Assembly: GCA_963703855.1 (NCBI GenBank)
Contig: CAVPFW010000005.1
Coordinates: 157,186-221,185 of the forward strand
Source: AP-15 sp963703855
GTDB taxonomy: Bacteria; Pseudomonadota; Alphaproteobacteria; ATCC43930; CGMCC-115725
Direction of reading: 5' to 3'
Length of the DNA stretch: 64,000 nucleotides
This document shows, piece after piece, positions 36,510 to 45,559 of this stretch. Position 1 is the first letter of the stretch, and every line of letters begins with the position of its first letter. Position numbers and translations under genes: made by a program. The notes under the pieces are model-generated. The model made no database searches, was not told where the DNA came from, and saw only the letters and a program-made list of their open reading frames with translations.

Positions 36510-37487
36510 ATGTCCGAGGTCAAAGCGAAAGCGAAGCGCGACGCGCCGGAAGGCGATCTCGGCGTCCTGAGGTCCCCCGAGCCGGTCGCGCGCGACATCG
36601 GCAGACGGCGCATCCGGATCATTCCATTTCTGATCACTCTGCTGACGATCGCGCTTGCCGTCCCGCTCGGCTGGGCGATGTGGAAAGCCTATATGGGCGC
36701 GCCCTGGACCCGCGACGGCGCCGTTCGCGTCTATGTCGTGACCATGGCCCCCGAGATCGCCGGGCAGATCGTGGCGCTGCCGGTCGCCGACAACCAGTTC
36801 GTGCACAAGGGCGACCTGCTGATGGTGATCGACCCGACCAACTACAAGATCGCCGTCAGCCTGGCCGAGGCGGCGGTGCAACAAGCGCAGGTCAACGCCC
36901 AGAACGCCGAGCGAGAAGCAAGGCGTCGCCAGGAATTGACCACGCTCTCAACGACCGTGGAGCAGAAACAGACTTTCGAGACCAGCGCGCTCGCCGCCCA
37001 AGCCAGCTGGCAGCAGGCTGTGTCCAATTTGGATCAGGCGCGGGTGAACCTCGGGCGCACCCAGATCCGCTCGCCGGTCAACGGCTGGGTGACCAACCTT
37101 TTGGCGCAACTCGGCGACTACGCGAATGTCGGGCAGAACGAAATCTCGCTGGTCGACGCCGATTCGTTCTGGATCGACGGCTATTTCGAGGAAACCAGCC
37201 TCGGCGCGATCCATGAAGGCGACCCTGCCACGATCAAGCTGATGGGCTACAGCCAGATCGTTCGCGGCCATGTCGGCAGCATCGCCCGCGCCATCAACGT
37301 CGCCAACGCGCAGGCGGCTCAGCAGGGCCTGGCCTCGGTCAACCCGATCTTCACCTGGGTGCGCCTGGCGCAGCGCATCCCGGTGCGCATCCGCATCGAT
37401 CAGGTGCCGAAGGGCGTCGTCCTCGTGGCCGGGATGACGGCCACCGTGCAGATCGATCCTCGACCCCGCCGTCCGACCGCCAGGTGA
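36510..37487 (+). CDS. aaeA: HlyD-family efflux adaptor (AaeA/EmrA-like)
   Basis: 325-residue membrane-fusion protein. One N-terminal transmembrane helix (FLITLLTIALAVPLGWAMWK), a lipoyl/barrel-sandwich half DGAVRVYVVTMAPEIAGQIV with DNQFVHKGDLLMVIDPTNYK, a coiled-coil hairpin (about residues 110-175) and the second lipoyl half (VNLGRTQIRSPVNGWVTNLL). Works as periplasmic adaptor of an aromatic acid or drug exporter. The expected inner-membrane partner AaeB is not adjacent. Confidence 0.88.
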   Translation: MSEVKAKAKRDAPEGDLGVLRSPEPVARDIGRRRIRIIPFLITLLTIALAVPLGWAMWKAYMGAPWTRDGAVRVYVVTMAPEIAGQIVALPVADNQFVHKGDLLMVIDPTNYKIAVSLAEAAVQQAQVNAQNAEREARRRQELTTLSTTVEQKQTFETSALAAQASWQQAVSNLDQARVNLGRTQIRSPVNGWVTNLLAQLGDYANVGQNEISLVDADSFWIDGYFEETSLGAIHEGDPATIKLMGYSQIVRGHVGSIARAINVANAQAAQQGLASVNPIFTWVRLAQRIPVRIRIDQVPKGVVLVAGMTATVQIDPRPRRPTAR

Positions 37488-37709
37488 GCTTGCCGCCCCG
37501 CTCGACCGGGGACGAACAGGTGACGAAGCCGATATCTCTCTTAAAGGTTGTTCAACTTGACAATTTGCGCGCTTTCGCCCCATCTGGCGGTTGGCCGGCA
37601 GCAGACCGAGCCCGGGCGCGCGATTTCGGGCACGATATTTAAAGTTCTGCCGGTTTGCCGACCGCATCGCCGGCACGAGCTCTGCTCGCAGATCAGGGAA
37701 GGAGCCACG

Positions 37710-38985
37710 ATGGCAGATGACGGAAACTCCCCGCCGGGCATCGAGCTTACCCGCCGCCGGGTGCTCGGCTGGAGTGCTGCCGGGGGTGCGGCGGCAATGC
37801 TGATGCCGGCGCCGTGGCGCGCCGCTTTCGGCGACGCCAAGCCGTACAGGATCGGCACCTTGCAGCCGCTGACCGGCAATGCCGCTGCCGGCGGCAAGAC
37901 CGCGCTCGTCGGCATTCAGATGGCCGTCGACCGCATCAACACGATGGGCGGCATCAACGGCCGGCCGGTGGAGCTGATCGTCGCCGACGACCAGTCCAAG
38001 CCCGATGTCGGGCGGCGCGCGACCGAAAAGATGGTCGACGAGGACGGTATCGACGCGCATGTCGGCGGCTTTCTGTCGAACGTCTGCCTCGCCTGCATGC
38101 CGGTTTGGGAGAACCACCAGCTGGTCAACATGATCGGGGTGTGCCTCGACACAACTCTGACGACGACCAAGTGCAACCCCTACACCTTTCGCACATTCGA
38201 CTACGCCCCGGCCCAGGCGGTCGCGTTCGCGCCCTATCTGGTCAACAAGCTGGGCAAGAAGTGGCACATCATCTACGCCGACTATGCCTGGGGCCAGTCG
38301 ACCCGCGACGCCTATGCCGAACAGATCAAAAAGCAGGGCGGCGAGGTCGTCGGCGGCACCGGCATCCCGCTCGGCACCGCCGACACGACCCCGTTCCTGT
38401 CAAAGATCAACGGCGATTTCGACGGGTTGTTCGGCATCTCGTTTGCCGCCGATGGGATCGCCCTCGCCAACCAGGCCTATGATCTCGGGCTGACCAAAAA
38501 GTACAAATGGGCCGGGGACGGCGCCATCGCCGAAATCGACCAACCTGCCGGCGCTCGGCAACAAGATCGAGGGCTTCATCGGCATCAACCGCTACCTGCC
38601 GGTGTTCGATCCGCCGTTGAACACCGCGGCGAACCGAAAGTTCTTCGACGATGCCGTCGCCCGGCTCAAAAAGATCGATCCGTCGGGTCCGTTGCCCGAT
38701 CGCTATACCCAGTCGAACTACGAGGCGATGAACGCGCTCAAGCTCGGCATCGAAAAATCCGGCTTTCAGGGGCGCGGCGACACGCCGAAGCTGATCGCGG
38801 CGCTCGAGGGGCTCGAGATGAAGGAAGGGGACGATTTTCCGCAGGGCGACAAGACCCTGCGCAAGGCCGACCACCAGGCGTTCCTGCGCGAGTTCCTGTT
38901 TGCGATCAAGGACGGCAAGCCGCACATCCTCGAAATGGTGCCCAAGGACAAGACCTTGGTGCCGCCGGCCTGCACGTTCACCTAG
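37710..38985 (+). pseudogene. Branched-chain amino-acid-type ABC substrate-binding protein, one-base insertion
   Basis: Type I periplasmic binding protein of the Leu/Ile/Val family. A Tat-like leader with TRRRVLG is followed by YRIGTLQPLTGNAAAGGKTA and GMAVDR-type helices. The reading frame is intact to residue 277, then one extra base near 38541 shifts it; the rest (LGNKIEGFIGINRYLPVF, PKDKTLVPPACTFT) continues in the other frame to 38985. The span is 1276 nt, one more than a multiple of three. Start ATG 37710 has GGAAGGAG. It precedes the livGFHM genes. If the base is a sequencing error, the gene is normal. Confidence 0.85.
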
Positions 38986-39080
38986 GTATGCGCCTCACGA
39001 TTGGGATGATCGCAGTTCGAGCGAACGGGCGCTATTCTTTCGTGTATTTCCGTCAGAAGTCATCCGCCATCATCTTTTCT

Positions 39081-39142
39081 CGTCATCCCGGCGCAGGCCG
39101 GGACCCATGTCGGCCATGGGCACCGGCCGGAGCCGGTGTGAC
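39081..39142. repeat. Intergenic palindromic repeat, family B copy 2
   Basis: CGTCATCCCGGCGCAGGCCG and CCGGCCGGAGCCGGTGTGAC form the outer parts, with central GTCGGCCATGGGC shared with the copy at 20371-20431 in reverse orientation. It separates the binding-protein gene from livG. Confidence 0.72.
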
Positions 39143-39253
39143 AAGAAGAGCGGGATGGGGTCGGTCACAGATGCGATATTTTGGGTGACAGCCGAAGTCT
39201 TAGGCAAAGCCCCGGTCCTGGCGAGCGACGGTCCGGGGTCGGGCCCGGCCCCG

Positions 39254-39982
39254 ATGCTGAGCACCCAAGGGCTGACGGTGCGATTTGGCGGCCTGACCGC
39301 GCTCGACAACGTCGATTTTGCCGTCGCGAAAGGTGAGCTGCGCGCCGTCATCGGACCGAACGGGGCCGGCAAGAGCACGTTTTTTAACTGCCTGACCGGG
39401 GTGCTGCGCCCGTCCGCCGGGCATATCCGGTTCGACGGGGAGGACATCACCGGCCTTTCGCCCGACCGGGTCTCGCAAAAGGGGATCGCCCGCTCGTATC
39501 AGATCACCAACATCCTGCCCAACGCCACCGCCCTCGAAAACACCCGCATCGCCGCCCAGTCGCGCCGCCACGGCTGGAGCATGCTCGCCCACCATCGCGC
39601 CTATCGCGACATCATCGAAAAGGCCGAAGCGGCGCTGGCAGCGGTGGGCCTGCTCGGCAAGGCCTACGAGCTCGCCGCCAACCTCTCGCATGGCGAGCAG
39701 CGCAATCTCGAAATCGGCATCGCGCTGGCGACTGAGCCCCGCGTCCTCTGTCTCGACGAGCCGACGGCGGGGATGAGTGCGGCCGAGACCCACGAGACCA
39801 TGGAGCTGGTGCGGCGCATCGCCCGCAATCTGACGATCCTGATCGTCGAGCACGACATGCAGGTGGTCATGGAGCTGGCCGGCCGGATCACGGTGCTCCA
39901 CTACGGCCGGATCCTGGCCGAGGGAACGCCGGCGGAAATCCAGCAGAACCCCCGGGTGCTCGAAGTCTATCTCAAGACATGA
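39254..39982 (+). CDS. livG: ABC transporter ATP-binding protein LivG-like
   Basis: 242-residue ATPase. Walker A GPNGAGKST at 34-42, signature LSHGEQRNLEIGIALA, Walker B VLCLDEPTAGM, His loop VEHDMQVVMELA. FFNCLTGVLRPSAGHIRFDG and RSYQITNILPNATALENT are LivG traits. Start ATG 39254 fits the family (MLSTQGLTVRFGG); an in-frame GTG at 39185 cannot be excluded. Ends in an ATGA overlap with livF. Confidence 0.9.
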   Translation: MLSTQGLTVRFGGLTALDNVDFAVAKGELRAVIGPNGAGKSTFFNCLTGVLRPSAGHIRFDGEDITGLSPDRVSQKGIARSYQITNILPNATALENTRIAAQSRRHGWSMLAHHRAYRDIIEKAEAALAAVGLLGKAYELAANLSHGEQRNLEIGIALATEPRVLCLDEPTAGMSAAETHETMELVRRIARNLTILIVEHDMQVVMELAGRITVLHYGRILAEGTPAEIQQNPRVLEVYLKT

Positions 39983-40065
39983 GCCCGGCTCAAGACATTA
40001 GCCCGGCTCAAGACATTAGCCCGGCTCAAGACACGAGCCCGGCTGACGGCATGAGCCCCGCAGCG
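39964..40065 (+). repeat. 18-bp tandem repeat across the livG stop and livF start
   Basis: The unit (A)TGAGCCCGGCTCAAGAC is repeated about three and a half times from 39979, with two degenerate copies, and the end of livG (CTCAAGACATGA) is itself part of a unit. In livF it encodes MSPAQD, ISPAQD, ISPAQD, TSPADG, MSPA. The multiple of three keeps frame whatever the copy number. Confidence 0.85.
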
Positions 40066-40791
40066 GCGGCGGCCGAGCAACCCCTCCTCGAAGTCGACGG
40101 CATCCACAGCTTCTATGGCAAGAGCCATATCCTGCACGGCGTCTCGCTCACGGTCGGCAGAGGCGAGGTCGTGGCCTTGCTCGGCCGCAACGGGGTCGGC
40201 AAGAGCACGACCCTGAAGGCGATCATGGGTCTCGTCCATCCGAGCCGGGGCCGGGTGATTTTCGCCGGCCAGCCGATCACCAATCTGCCGCCGCACCGGC
40301 TGGCGCGGCTCGGGATCGGCTATGTCCCGGAGGAAAGGCGGATATTTCCGCGGCTGACCGTCACCGAAAACCTGCGCACCGGCCTCGACCGCCACGGCGT
40401 CGGCAGGGAACGCAAAAAGGAGCTGCTGGACAAGGTCTACGACTTCTTCCCGGTGCTGGCCGAGCGGCGCGGCCAGGCCGGCGGGACCCTCTCCGGCGGC
40501 GAGCAGCAAATGCTGGCGATCGCCCGCGCGATGATGCTCGAACCGAAGATCATCCTGTTGGACGAGCCGACCGAAGGGCTGATGCCGCGGATGGTCTCGC
40601 AGATCCGCGAGATCATCGAGGTGCTCCGCCGCGAGGATGTGGCGGTGCTGCTGGTCGAGCAGAACGTGCCGCTGACCTTGGAGGCCGCGCGCCGCGTCTA
40701 CATCCTCGAAAAGGGCGTCGTGCGCCACCACGCCCGGTCATCCGAACTGCGCGCCGACGACCGCATCATCCACCAGTATCTGGGGGTGTAG
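39979..40791 (+). CDS. livF: ABC transporter ATP-binding protein LivF-like
   Basis: 270-residue ATPase. The domain proper starts near residue 36 (LLEVDGIHSFYGKSHIL), with Walker A GRNGVGKST (69-77), signature LSGGEQQMLAIARAMM, and Walker B IILLDEPTEGL. The first 30 residues are a tandem-repeat tail (SPAQD units) not found in other LivF proteins; translation could also begin at ATG 40051. ATG 39979 overlaps the livG stop. Confidence 0.9.
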   Translation: MSPAQDISPAQDISPAQDTSPADGMSPAAAAAEQPLLEVDGIHSFYGKSHILHGVSLTVGRGEVVALLGRNGVGKSTTLKAIMGLVHPSRGRVIFAGQPITNLPPHRLARLGIGYVPEERRIFPRLTVTENLRTGLDRHGVGRERKKELLDKVYDFFPVLAERRGQAGGTLSGGEQQMLAIARAMMLEPKIILLDEPTEGLMPRMVSQIREIIEVLRREDVAVLLVEQNVPLTLEAARRVYILEKGVVRHHARSSELRADDRIIHQYLGV

Positions 40792-40814
40792 TGCGCATCA
40801 TCCGTCCTACCTTT

Positions 40815-40897
40815 TCATCGCCCCCGCGCAAGCGGGGGTCCAGGGCCCCAACGCAAGAACGGCAACCCTGGGTTCCCGCTTTCGCGGGAATGACGGG
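40815..40897. repeat. Intergenic palindromic repeat, family A copy 2
   Basis: CCCCCGC-GCAA-GCGGGGG and TTCCCGC-TTTC-GCGGGAA hairpins with TCCAGGG and CCCTGGG at inner edges, the same design as 15785-15870. It lies between livF and livH, both on the plus strand. Confidence 0.75.
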
Positions 40898-40943
40898 GTA
40901 CTCTGCCGCACGCAAATAAGATGATGCCGTAAGAAGAAGCAAC

Positions 40944-41816
40944 ATGGGCATTCCGCTCCAGCAGATCCTGATCCAGACGGTCAACGGCCTCGTCACCGGC
41001 ATGATCCTGGCGCTGGTGGCCTCGGGGCTGACCCTGATTTTCGGCATCATGGATGTCGTCAACTTCGCCCATGGCGAATTGTTCATGCTCGGCGCCTATG
41101 TCGGGGTGCTGACCTTGGCGGCGACCGGCAGCTTCTGGCTGGCGCTGATTGCCGCCACGATCGCCATCGCGCTGCTCGGCGCGGCGATTTATCTGACCAC
41201 CCTGCGCCCGTTGCTCGGCCGCGATCCGCTGACCACGATCCTCGCCACCTTCGGGGTCTCGCTGATGTTGCAGAATTATGCGCTGTGGCAGTTCGGCCCG
41301 GTGGCGCGCAAGATCGGCGCGCCGATCGCCGGCCATTTCACCCTCTTTTATCTCGAATACCCGTGGTACCGGGTGATGGTCGCGCTGATCTCGGCGGCGA
41401 TCATCGGCGGCCTGTGGCTGTTCCTCAAATTCGGCACCTGGGGGATCTGGATCCGGGCCACCACCCAGGACCGGGTCATGGCGCAGGCCATGGGCATCCC
41501 GGTGCCGTGGGTGTTGATGACGGTCTTTGCCATCGGCGCCGGCATGGCGGGCGCCAGCGGGGTATTGTTCGGGCCGCTGAGCGGGGTGAATTCTTCGATG
41601 GGGGTCGACTGGATTCTGAAGGTGTTTATCGTCGTCGTGGTCGGCGGCATGGGCAACCTCGCGGGCTCGATCGCCGCCGCATTGCTGATCAGCCTGCTCG
41701 AAGCCTACGCCTCGTTGTGGGTAAGCCCGGCGCAGGCGGTCATCGTCTCGTTTGTCGTGCTGATCCTGACCCTGCTGTTCCGCCCGACCGGGCTCTTTGC
41801 CGCGACCGGGCGATGA
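40944..41816 (+). CDS. livH: Branched-chain amino-acid ABC permease LivH-like
   Basis: 290-residue integral membrane permease. QQILIQTVNGLVTGMILAL and SGLTLIFGIMDVVNFAHGEL are the LivH N-terminus; VVVGGMGNLAGSIAAALL is the EAA-type cytoplasmic loop for ATPase docking. About eight spans. The stop overlaps the livM start (ATGA, 41813-41816). Confidence 0.93.
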   Translation: MGIPLQQILIQTVNGLVTGMILALVASGLTLIFGIMDVVNFAHGELFMLGAYVGVLTLAATGSFWLALIAATIAIALLGAAIYLTTLRPLLGRDPLTTILATFGVSLMLQNYALWQFGPVARKIGAPIAGHFTLFYLEYPWYRVMVALISAAIIGGLWLFLKFGTWGIWIRATTQDRVMAQAMGIPVPWVLMTVFAIGAGMAGASGVLFGPLSGVNSSMGVDWILKVFIVVVVGGMGNLAGSIAAALLISLLEAYASLWVSPAQAVIVSFVVLILTLLFRPTGLFAATGR

Positions 41817-42766
41817 ACCGGCGCCCCACCTTCGTCTATTGGACCGGGTTTGCGGTCGTCCTGGCGCTGCTGTTCGTGGCGCCGCTGGTATTGCCGGAGT
41901 TCTGGCGGCGCTTTCTGACCGAGATCCTGATCTGGGGCCTGCTGGCGATGTCGTCCGACATCCTGATCGGCTACACCGGGATGGTGTCGTTCGGTCACTC
42001 GGCTTTCTTTGGCCTCGGCATGTACGGGGCGGCGGCAGCGCTGCTGACGGTGACGCCGCCCAATCTGTGGCTGGCGCTCGCCTGCGGGCTCGCCGGCGCC
42101 GCCGCGGCGGCCGGCTTTGTCGCGTATTTCTCGACCCGGCTGCGCGACATCTACTTTGCGATCACCACTTTGATCTTCTCCCAGATTTTTTACGTCATCA
42201 TCTTTACCTGGACCGCGGTGACCGGCGGCGAGAACGGGCTGACCTTCAGCCGCCCGGCATTGGCGATCCCCGGGCTGTTGCGGGTGCATTTCACCTCGAC
42301 GACCCTGCACTGGTTCGTGCTGGCCATGGTGGCGGGGTCTTATCTGATGCTGCGGCGCATCACCCAGTCGCCGTTTGGCATGGTGCTGCAGTCGATCCGC
42401 GAGAACGAGGCGCGCACCCGGGCGATCGGCTATCCGGTCGAGCGCTACAAGATCGCGGCGGTCATGCTGTCGGGGCTGTTCGCCGGCCTCGCCGGCGTGC
42501 TCTACGCATTGCAGAACGAATTCGCCGCCCCCGATTTCGTCTTCTTCCTGGTCTCGGGCGAGACCGTGATCTTCAACGTCGTCGGCGGCGCCGGCACCCT
42601 GGTCGGGCCGATCGTCGGCGCTGCTTTCTTTCTGCTGCTGCGCGAGGGGCTGTCGCGCTTTTTCACCGAGTTCTATCTGATCCCGGTCGGCGCGATCTTT
42701 GTCGCCATGGTGATCTTCATGCCCCAAGGACTCTTCGGCTTCATGCGCCGCTGGCTCAATCAGTAG
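41813..42766 (+). CDS. livM: Branched-chain amino-acid ABC permease LivM-like
   Basis: 317-residue permease. YTGMVSFGHSAFFGLGMYGA and LRDIYFAITTLIFSQIFYVI are typical LivM; VGGAGTLVGPIVGAAFFLLL is the coupling loop. Partner of livH. With livG, livF and the binding protein it completes an importer for an amino acid, amide or organic acid; the substrate is set by the binding protein. Confidence 0.93.
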   Translation: MNRRPTFVYWTGFAVVLALLFVAPLVLPEFWRRFLTEILIWGLLAMSSDILIGYTGMVSFGHSAFFGLGMYGAAAALLTVTPPNLWLALACGLAGAAAAAGFVAYFSTRLRDIYFAITTLIFSQIFYVIIFTWTAVTGGENGLTFSRPALAIPGLLRVHFTSTTLHWFVLAMVAGSYLMLRRITQSPFGMVLQSIRENEARTRAIGYPVERYKIAAVMLSGLFAGLAGVLYALQNEFAAPDFVFFLVSGETVIFNVVGGAGTLVGPIVGAAFFLLLREGLSRFFTEFYLIPVGAIFVAMVIFMPQGLFGFMRRWLNQ

Positions 42767-42864
42767 TATAAGCAGGGGCTTCGTCAAACCGAGGGCGATT
42801 GGCCCGAACCTGACCGATACGAGCGACCATGAGTGCAACCTGCTCGTTACCCGGGAAACGAGCC

Positions 42865-43497
42865 ATGCATGACGTATGGGTATCGATCGAACGCTGGCTG
42901 GGGCGCATTCAAACAGCCCAATGGATCACATCGACCATCGCGGGTCTTGTTTCTTCCGGAGCCAGCGGCTGGTGGGTTCACGTCACAGGTGGTAGTTGGT
43001 TTGGGATAGCGTTAGCTATGATCGGCGCCTTCGTCGTGTCATTCGCAGTGATCGCCGCGATCATTTGGGCGATCATCTCGTTCCGAAACAACAAGAGATC
43101 CAATGATTCGCCGTCGCGCGTTGTGCCGATGCACGAGATTGTGGCCCATGTGGTAGCACGAATTAGAGACAGCGATGCCTCCAAATTCTGGCCGGGTGCC
43201 CGGCGTGCGATCAGGCAAGCGGCGCTGGACGGCAAGATCCAGATTTACGGGCACAAGTCCGAGGAGACGGGGAATTCCTATGCGACCTCATGGAGCTTGG
43301 TTAGCACCGTTGTTCCCCAAGGCTATTGGGAATTGGCAGATATAACCGAGGTCGCCACGTCGGCGGAACACGCCGAAGAATTAATGCACCATACTCGGCC
43401 GCATCGGCTCTCGGACGGTCGTTTTACACTCCAGAAGATCGTTTACTATGCAAAATTGACGGCTAAATGGGGCGAGGTAATAAGAAAATGGCCCTAA
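42865..43497 (+). CDS. Hypothetical membrane protein
   Basis: 210 residues from ATG 42865 (the frame opens at 42829). Two hydrophobic spans (WITSTIAGLVSSGASGWWV and WFGIALAMIGAFVVSFAVIA, then AAIIWAIISF) followed by a soluble 130-residue tail with EIVAHVVARI and GARRAIRQAALDGKIQIYG. No family recognised. Base composition is lower in GC than neighbours and codon use is less biased, suggesting recent acquisition. Confidence 0.7.
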   Translation: MHDVWVSIERWLGRIQTAQWITSTIAGLVSSGASGWWVHVTGGSWFGIALAMIGAFVVSFAVIAAIIWAIISFRNNKRSNDSPSRVVPMHEIVAHVVARIRDSDASKFWPGARRAIRQAALDGKIQIYGHKSEETGNSYATSWSLVSTVVPQGYWELADITEVATSAEHAEELMHHTRPHRLSDGRFTLQKIVYYAKLTAKWGEVIRKWP

Positions 43498-43551
43498 CAT
43501 CCCTTATGACCTCGCCTACGATATCCGTTTACGCGGTTGTTTGACGCCAGC

Positions 43552-44250
43552 TCATTTCCCGCTGCGCAGATTTTGCGCGGTTTGATTGAACAGCACGCGC
43601 CGCTCTTCGTCGGAAGGCGGCGCCGAGCGGCGCAGTTCCTTGCCGAGATCGACGCCCCTCTGCACCGCCGGGCGCTGCTTGATGGTCTCGCGCCAGCGCG
43701 AGACATTGGGAAAATCGTCGAGCGGCTGGCCCAGCGGCTTCGAAATCAGCACCCACGGCCACGACGCCATATCGGCGATCGAATAGTCGCCGAGAATGAA
43801 TTCGCGGCCGTCGAGACGGCGCTCGATGACGCCGAGGCAGCGGTTGTATTCGTCGCCGTAGCGCTTGTGCGAATAGGGATGCTCGCCTTGGGCGTAGTTG
43901 ACGAAATGGCTGAGCTGGCCGGCCATCGGCCCGAGATTGCCGACCTGCCAGAACAGCCATTCGAGGCATTCCTTCCGCCCGCGCCGGCTCTGCGGCATGA
44001 AAAGCCCGGTCCGCTCGGCCAAATGGATCAGGATCGCGCCGGACTCGAACACCGCCACCGACCCATCTTCGCCGTCGTGGTCGACGATCGCCGGCATCCG
44101 GTTGTTCGGGCTGATCGCCAGGAACTCGGGCTTGAACTGGTCGCCGCGCCCGATATTGACCGGGACCACGCGATATTCGAGGCCGCATTCCTCGAGCATG
44201 ATCGCGATCTTCCAGCCGTTCGGCGTCGGCCAATAATAGAAGTCGATCAC
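43552..44250 (-). CDS. Glutathione S-transferase (YfcG/YghU-like)
   Basis: 232-residue GST. Thioredoxin-like half DFYYWPTPNGWKIAIMLEE with NNRMPAIVDHDGE (cis-Pro) and FESGAILIHLAERTG (Glu-Ser glutathione site); C-terminal helical half with YSIADMASWPWV. The Asn of PTPNGWK is that used by YfcG-type disulfide-bond oxidoreductases. It starts 3 bp after the CoA-transferase gene ends on the same strand, so they are probably an operon. Confidence 0.9.
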   Translation of the reverse strand: MIDFYYWPTPNGWKIAIMLEECGLEYRVVPVNIGRGDQFKPEFLAISPNNRMPAIVDHDGEDGSVAVFESGAILIHLAERTGLFMPQSRRGRKECLEWLFWQVGNLGPMAGQLSHFVNYAQGEHPYSHKRYGDEYNRCLGVIERRLDGREFILGDYSIADMASWPWVLISKPLGQPLDDFPNVSRWRETIKQRPAVQRGVDLGKELRRSAPPSDEERRVLFNQTAQNLRSGK

Positions 44251-44253
44251 CCT

Positions 44254-45457
44254 CTAGTCCCCGTCGGCGGCGGCGGCGATGCCCGGCGAGCCAAGTTCCG
44301 CGATTTCCGCGGCCGAATAGCCGAGCTCGGCCAGGATTTCCTGCGTGTGCTCGCCGAGAGCCGGGGCGCCGCGGCGGATGTCCGGCGGTGTGGTGGAAAA
44401 CCGCGCCGCCGCCCGTGCCTGGCGCAGATGCCCGGCGACCGGGTGCTCGGTCTCGACGACAAGCCCCAACGCCTGCACCTGCGGATGGCGAATGACCTGG
44501 CTGCGCGTCAGCACCGGGCCGCACGGGACCTGCGCCGCCGTCAGCCGCTCGAGCCATTCGGCGGCAGGGCGCGCGAGCAGCGCGTCCTGGGTCAGCTGAA
44601 GCCGCGCATCGATATACTTCTGACGCAATGCCGGCGTTTTGAAGCGATCGTCCTCGAGCCATTCCGGGCGCTCGACCGCACGCGCCAGCCCGGCCCATTG
44701 GCGGTCGGTCAGGGCCGCCGCGGTGATGTAGCCGTCCGCGGTCTCGTAGATCAGATCCAAGGCAGTCGCCGCCTCCTGTCGCGCCGGCTCCCCCCCGACA
44801 AAGGTCTGGCTGCCCATATCCGAGCTCCACATGAAGGCCAACACCGCTTCCAGCATCGACAACCGGACATGCTGCCCTTGGCCGGTGCGTTCGCGCGCCA
44901 ACAGCGCCGCGGTGATCGCCTGCGAGGCGGTGATCGCGGTCAATTTGTCGGGCAGGATCGTGCGCAGCAGCCGCGGGCGCGCCTCGTCCGAGCCCGCCTG
45001 CACCGTCGCCAGCCCAGAAAAGCCCTGGATCACCGGATCATAGGCCGGCCTTGCGGCATAGGGCCCCTTCTCGCCAAAGCCGCTGATCGACACATAGACG
45101 ATATTCGGCGAGACGGCGCGCACCGCTTCCTCGCCGGCGCCGAGGCGCTCAGCGACTCCGGGGCGAAAGTTCTGGACAAAGACATCGGCGCCGGCGACGA
45201 GCCGCAGCAAAGCCTGCAGCCCGCGCCGCCGTCTTCAGATCGAGGACGATCGAGCGCTTGTTGCGGTTGTTGTTCAGGAACGACGCGGTAAACCCGGCCC
45301 GCCGGTTGCCGCCGGCGCGCGTGGCGTCACCCCCGTCGGGGGCCTCGACCTTGATCACGTCGGCCCCCTGGTCGGCGAGGATCATCGTCGCCAGCGGCCC
45401 GGAGACATTCGAGGTCAGGTCGACGACCCGATACCCATGGAGCGGACCCGGCATCAC
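44254..45457 (-). pseudogene. Class III (CaiB/BaiF) CoA-transferase, one-base insertion
   Basis: N-terminal part MMPGPLHGYRVVDLTSNVSG through NNNRNKRSIVLDLKTAA in one frame, then LLRLVAGADVFVQNFRPGVA, VSPNIVYVSISGFGEKGPYA, PAYDPVIQGFSGLA in another. A single extra base near 45223 separates them (span 1204 nt, one more than a multiple of three). The catalytic Asp region normally follows and is present. Restored, it is a full-length CaiB-type transferase. Could be a sequencing error. Confidence 0.85.
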
Positions 45458-45559
45458 TTGCCCTTTCGGCTCAGTCGGAGCGGCGGCCGGACCAGACTAT
45501 GCATCACCCCGAGAGGTCAAGCGCCGCCGCGCCCTCCACTGCGTCGCGCCAAGCCCGGC

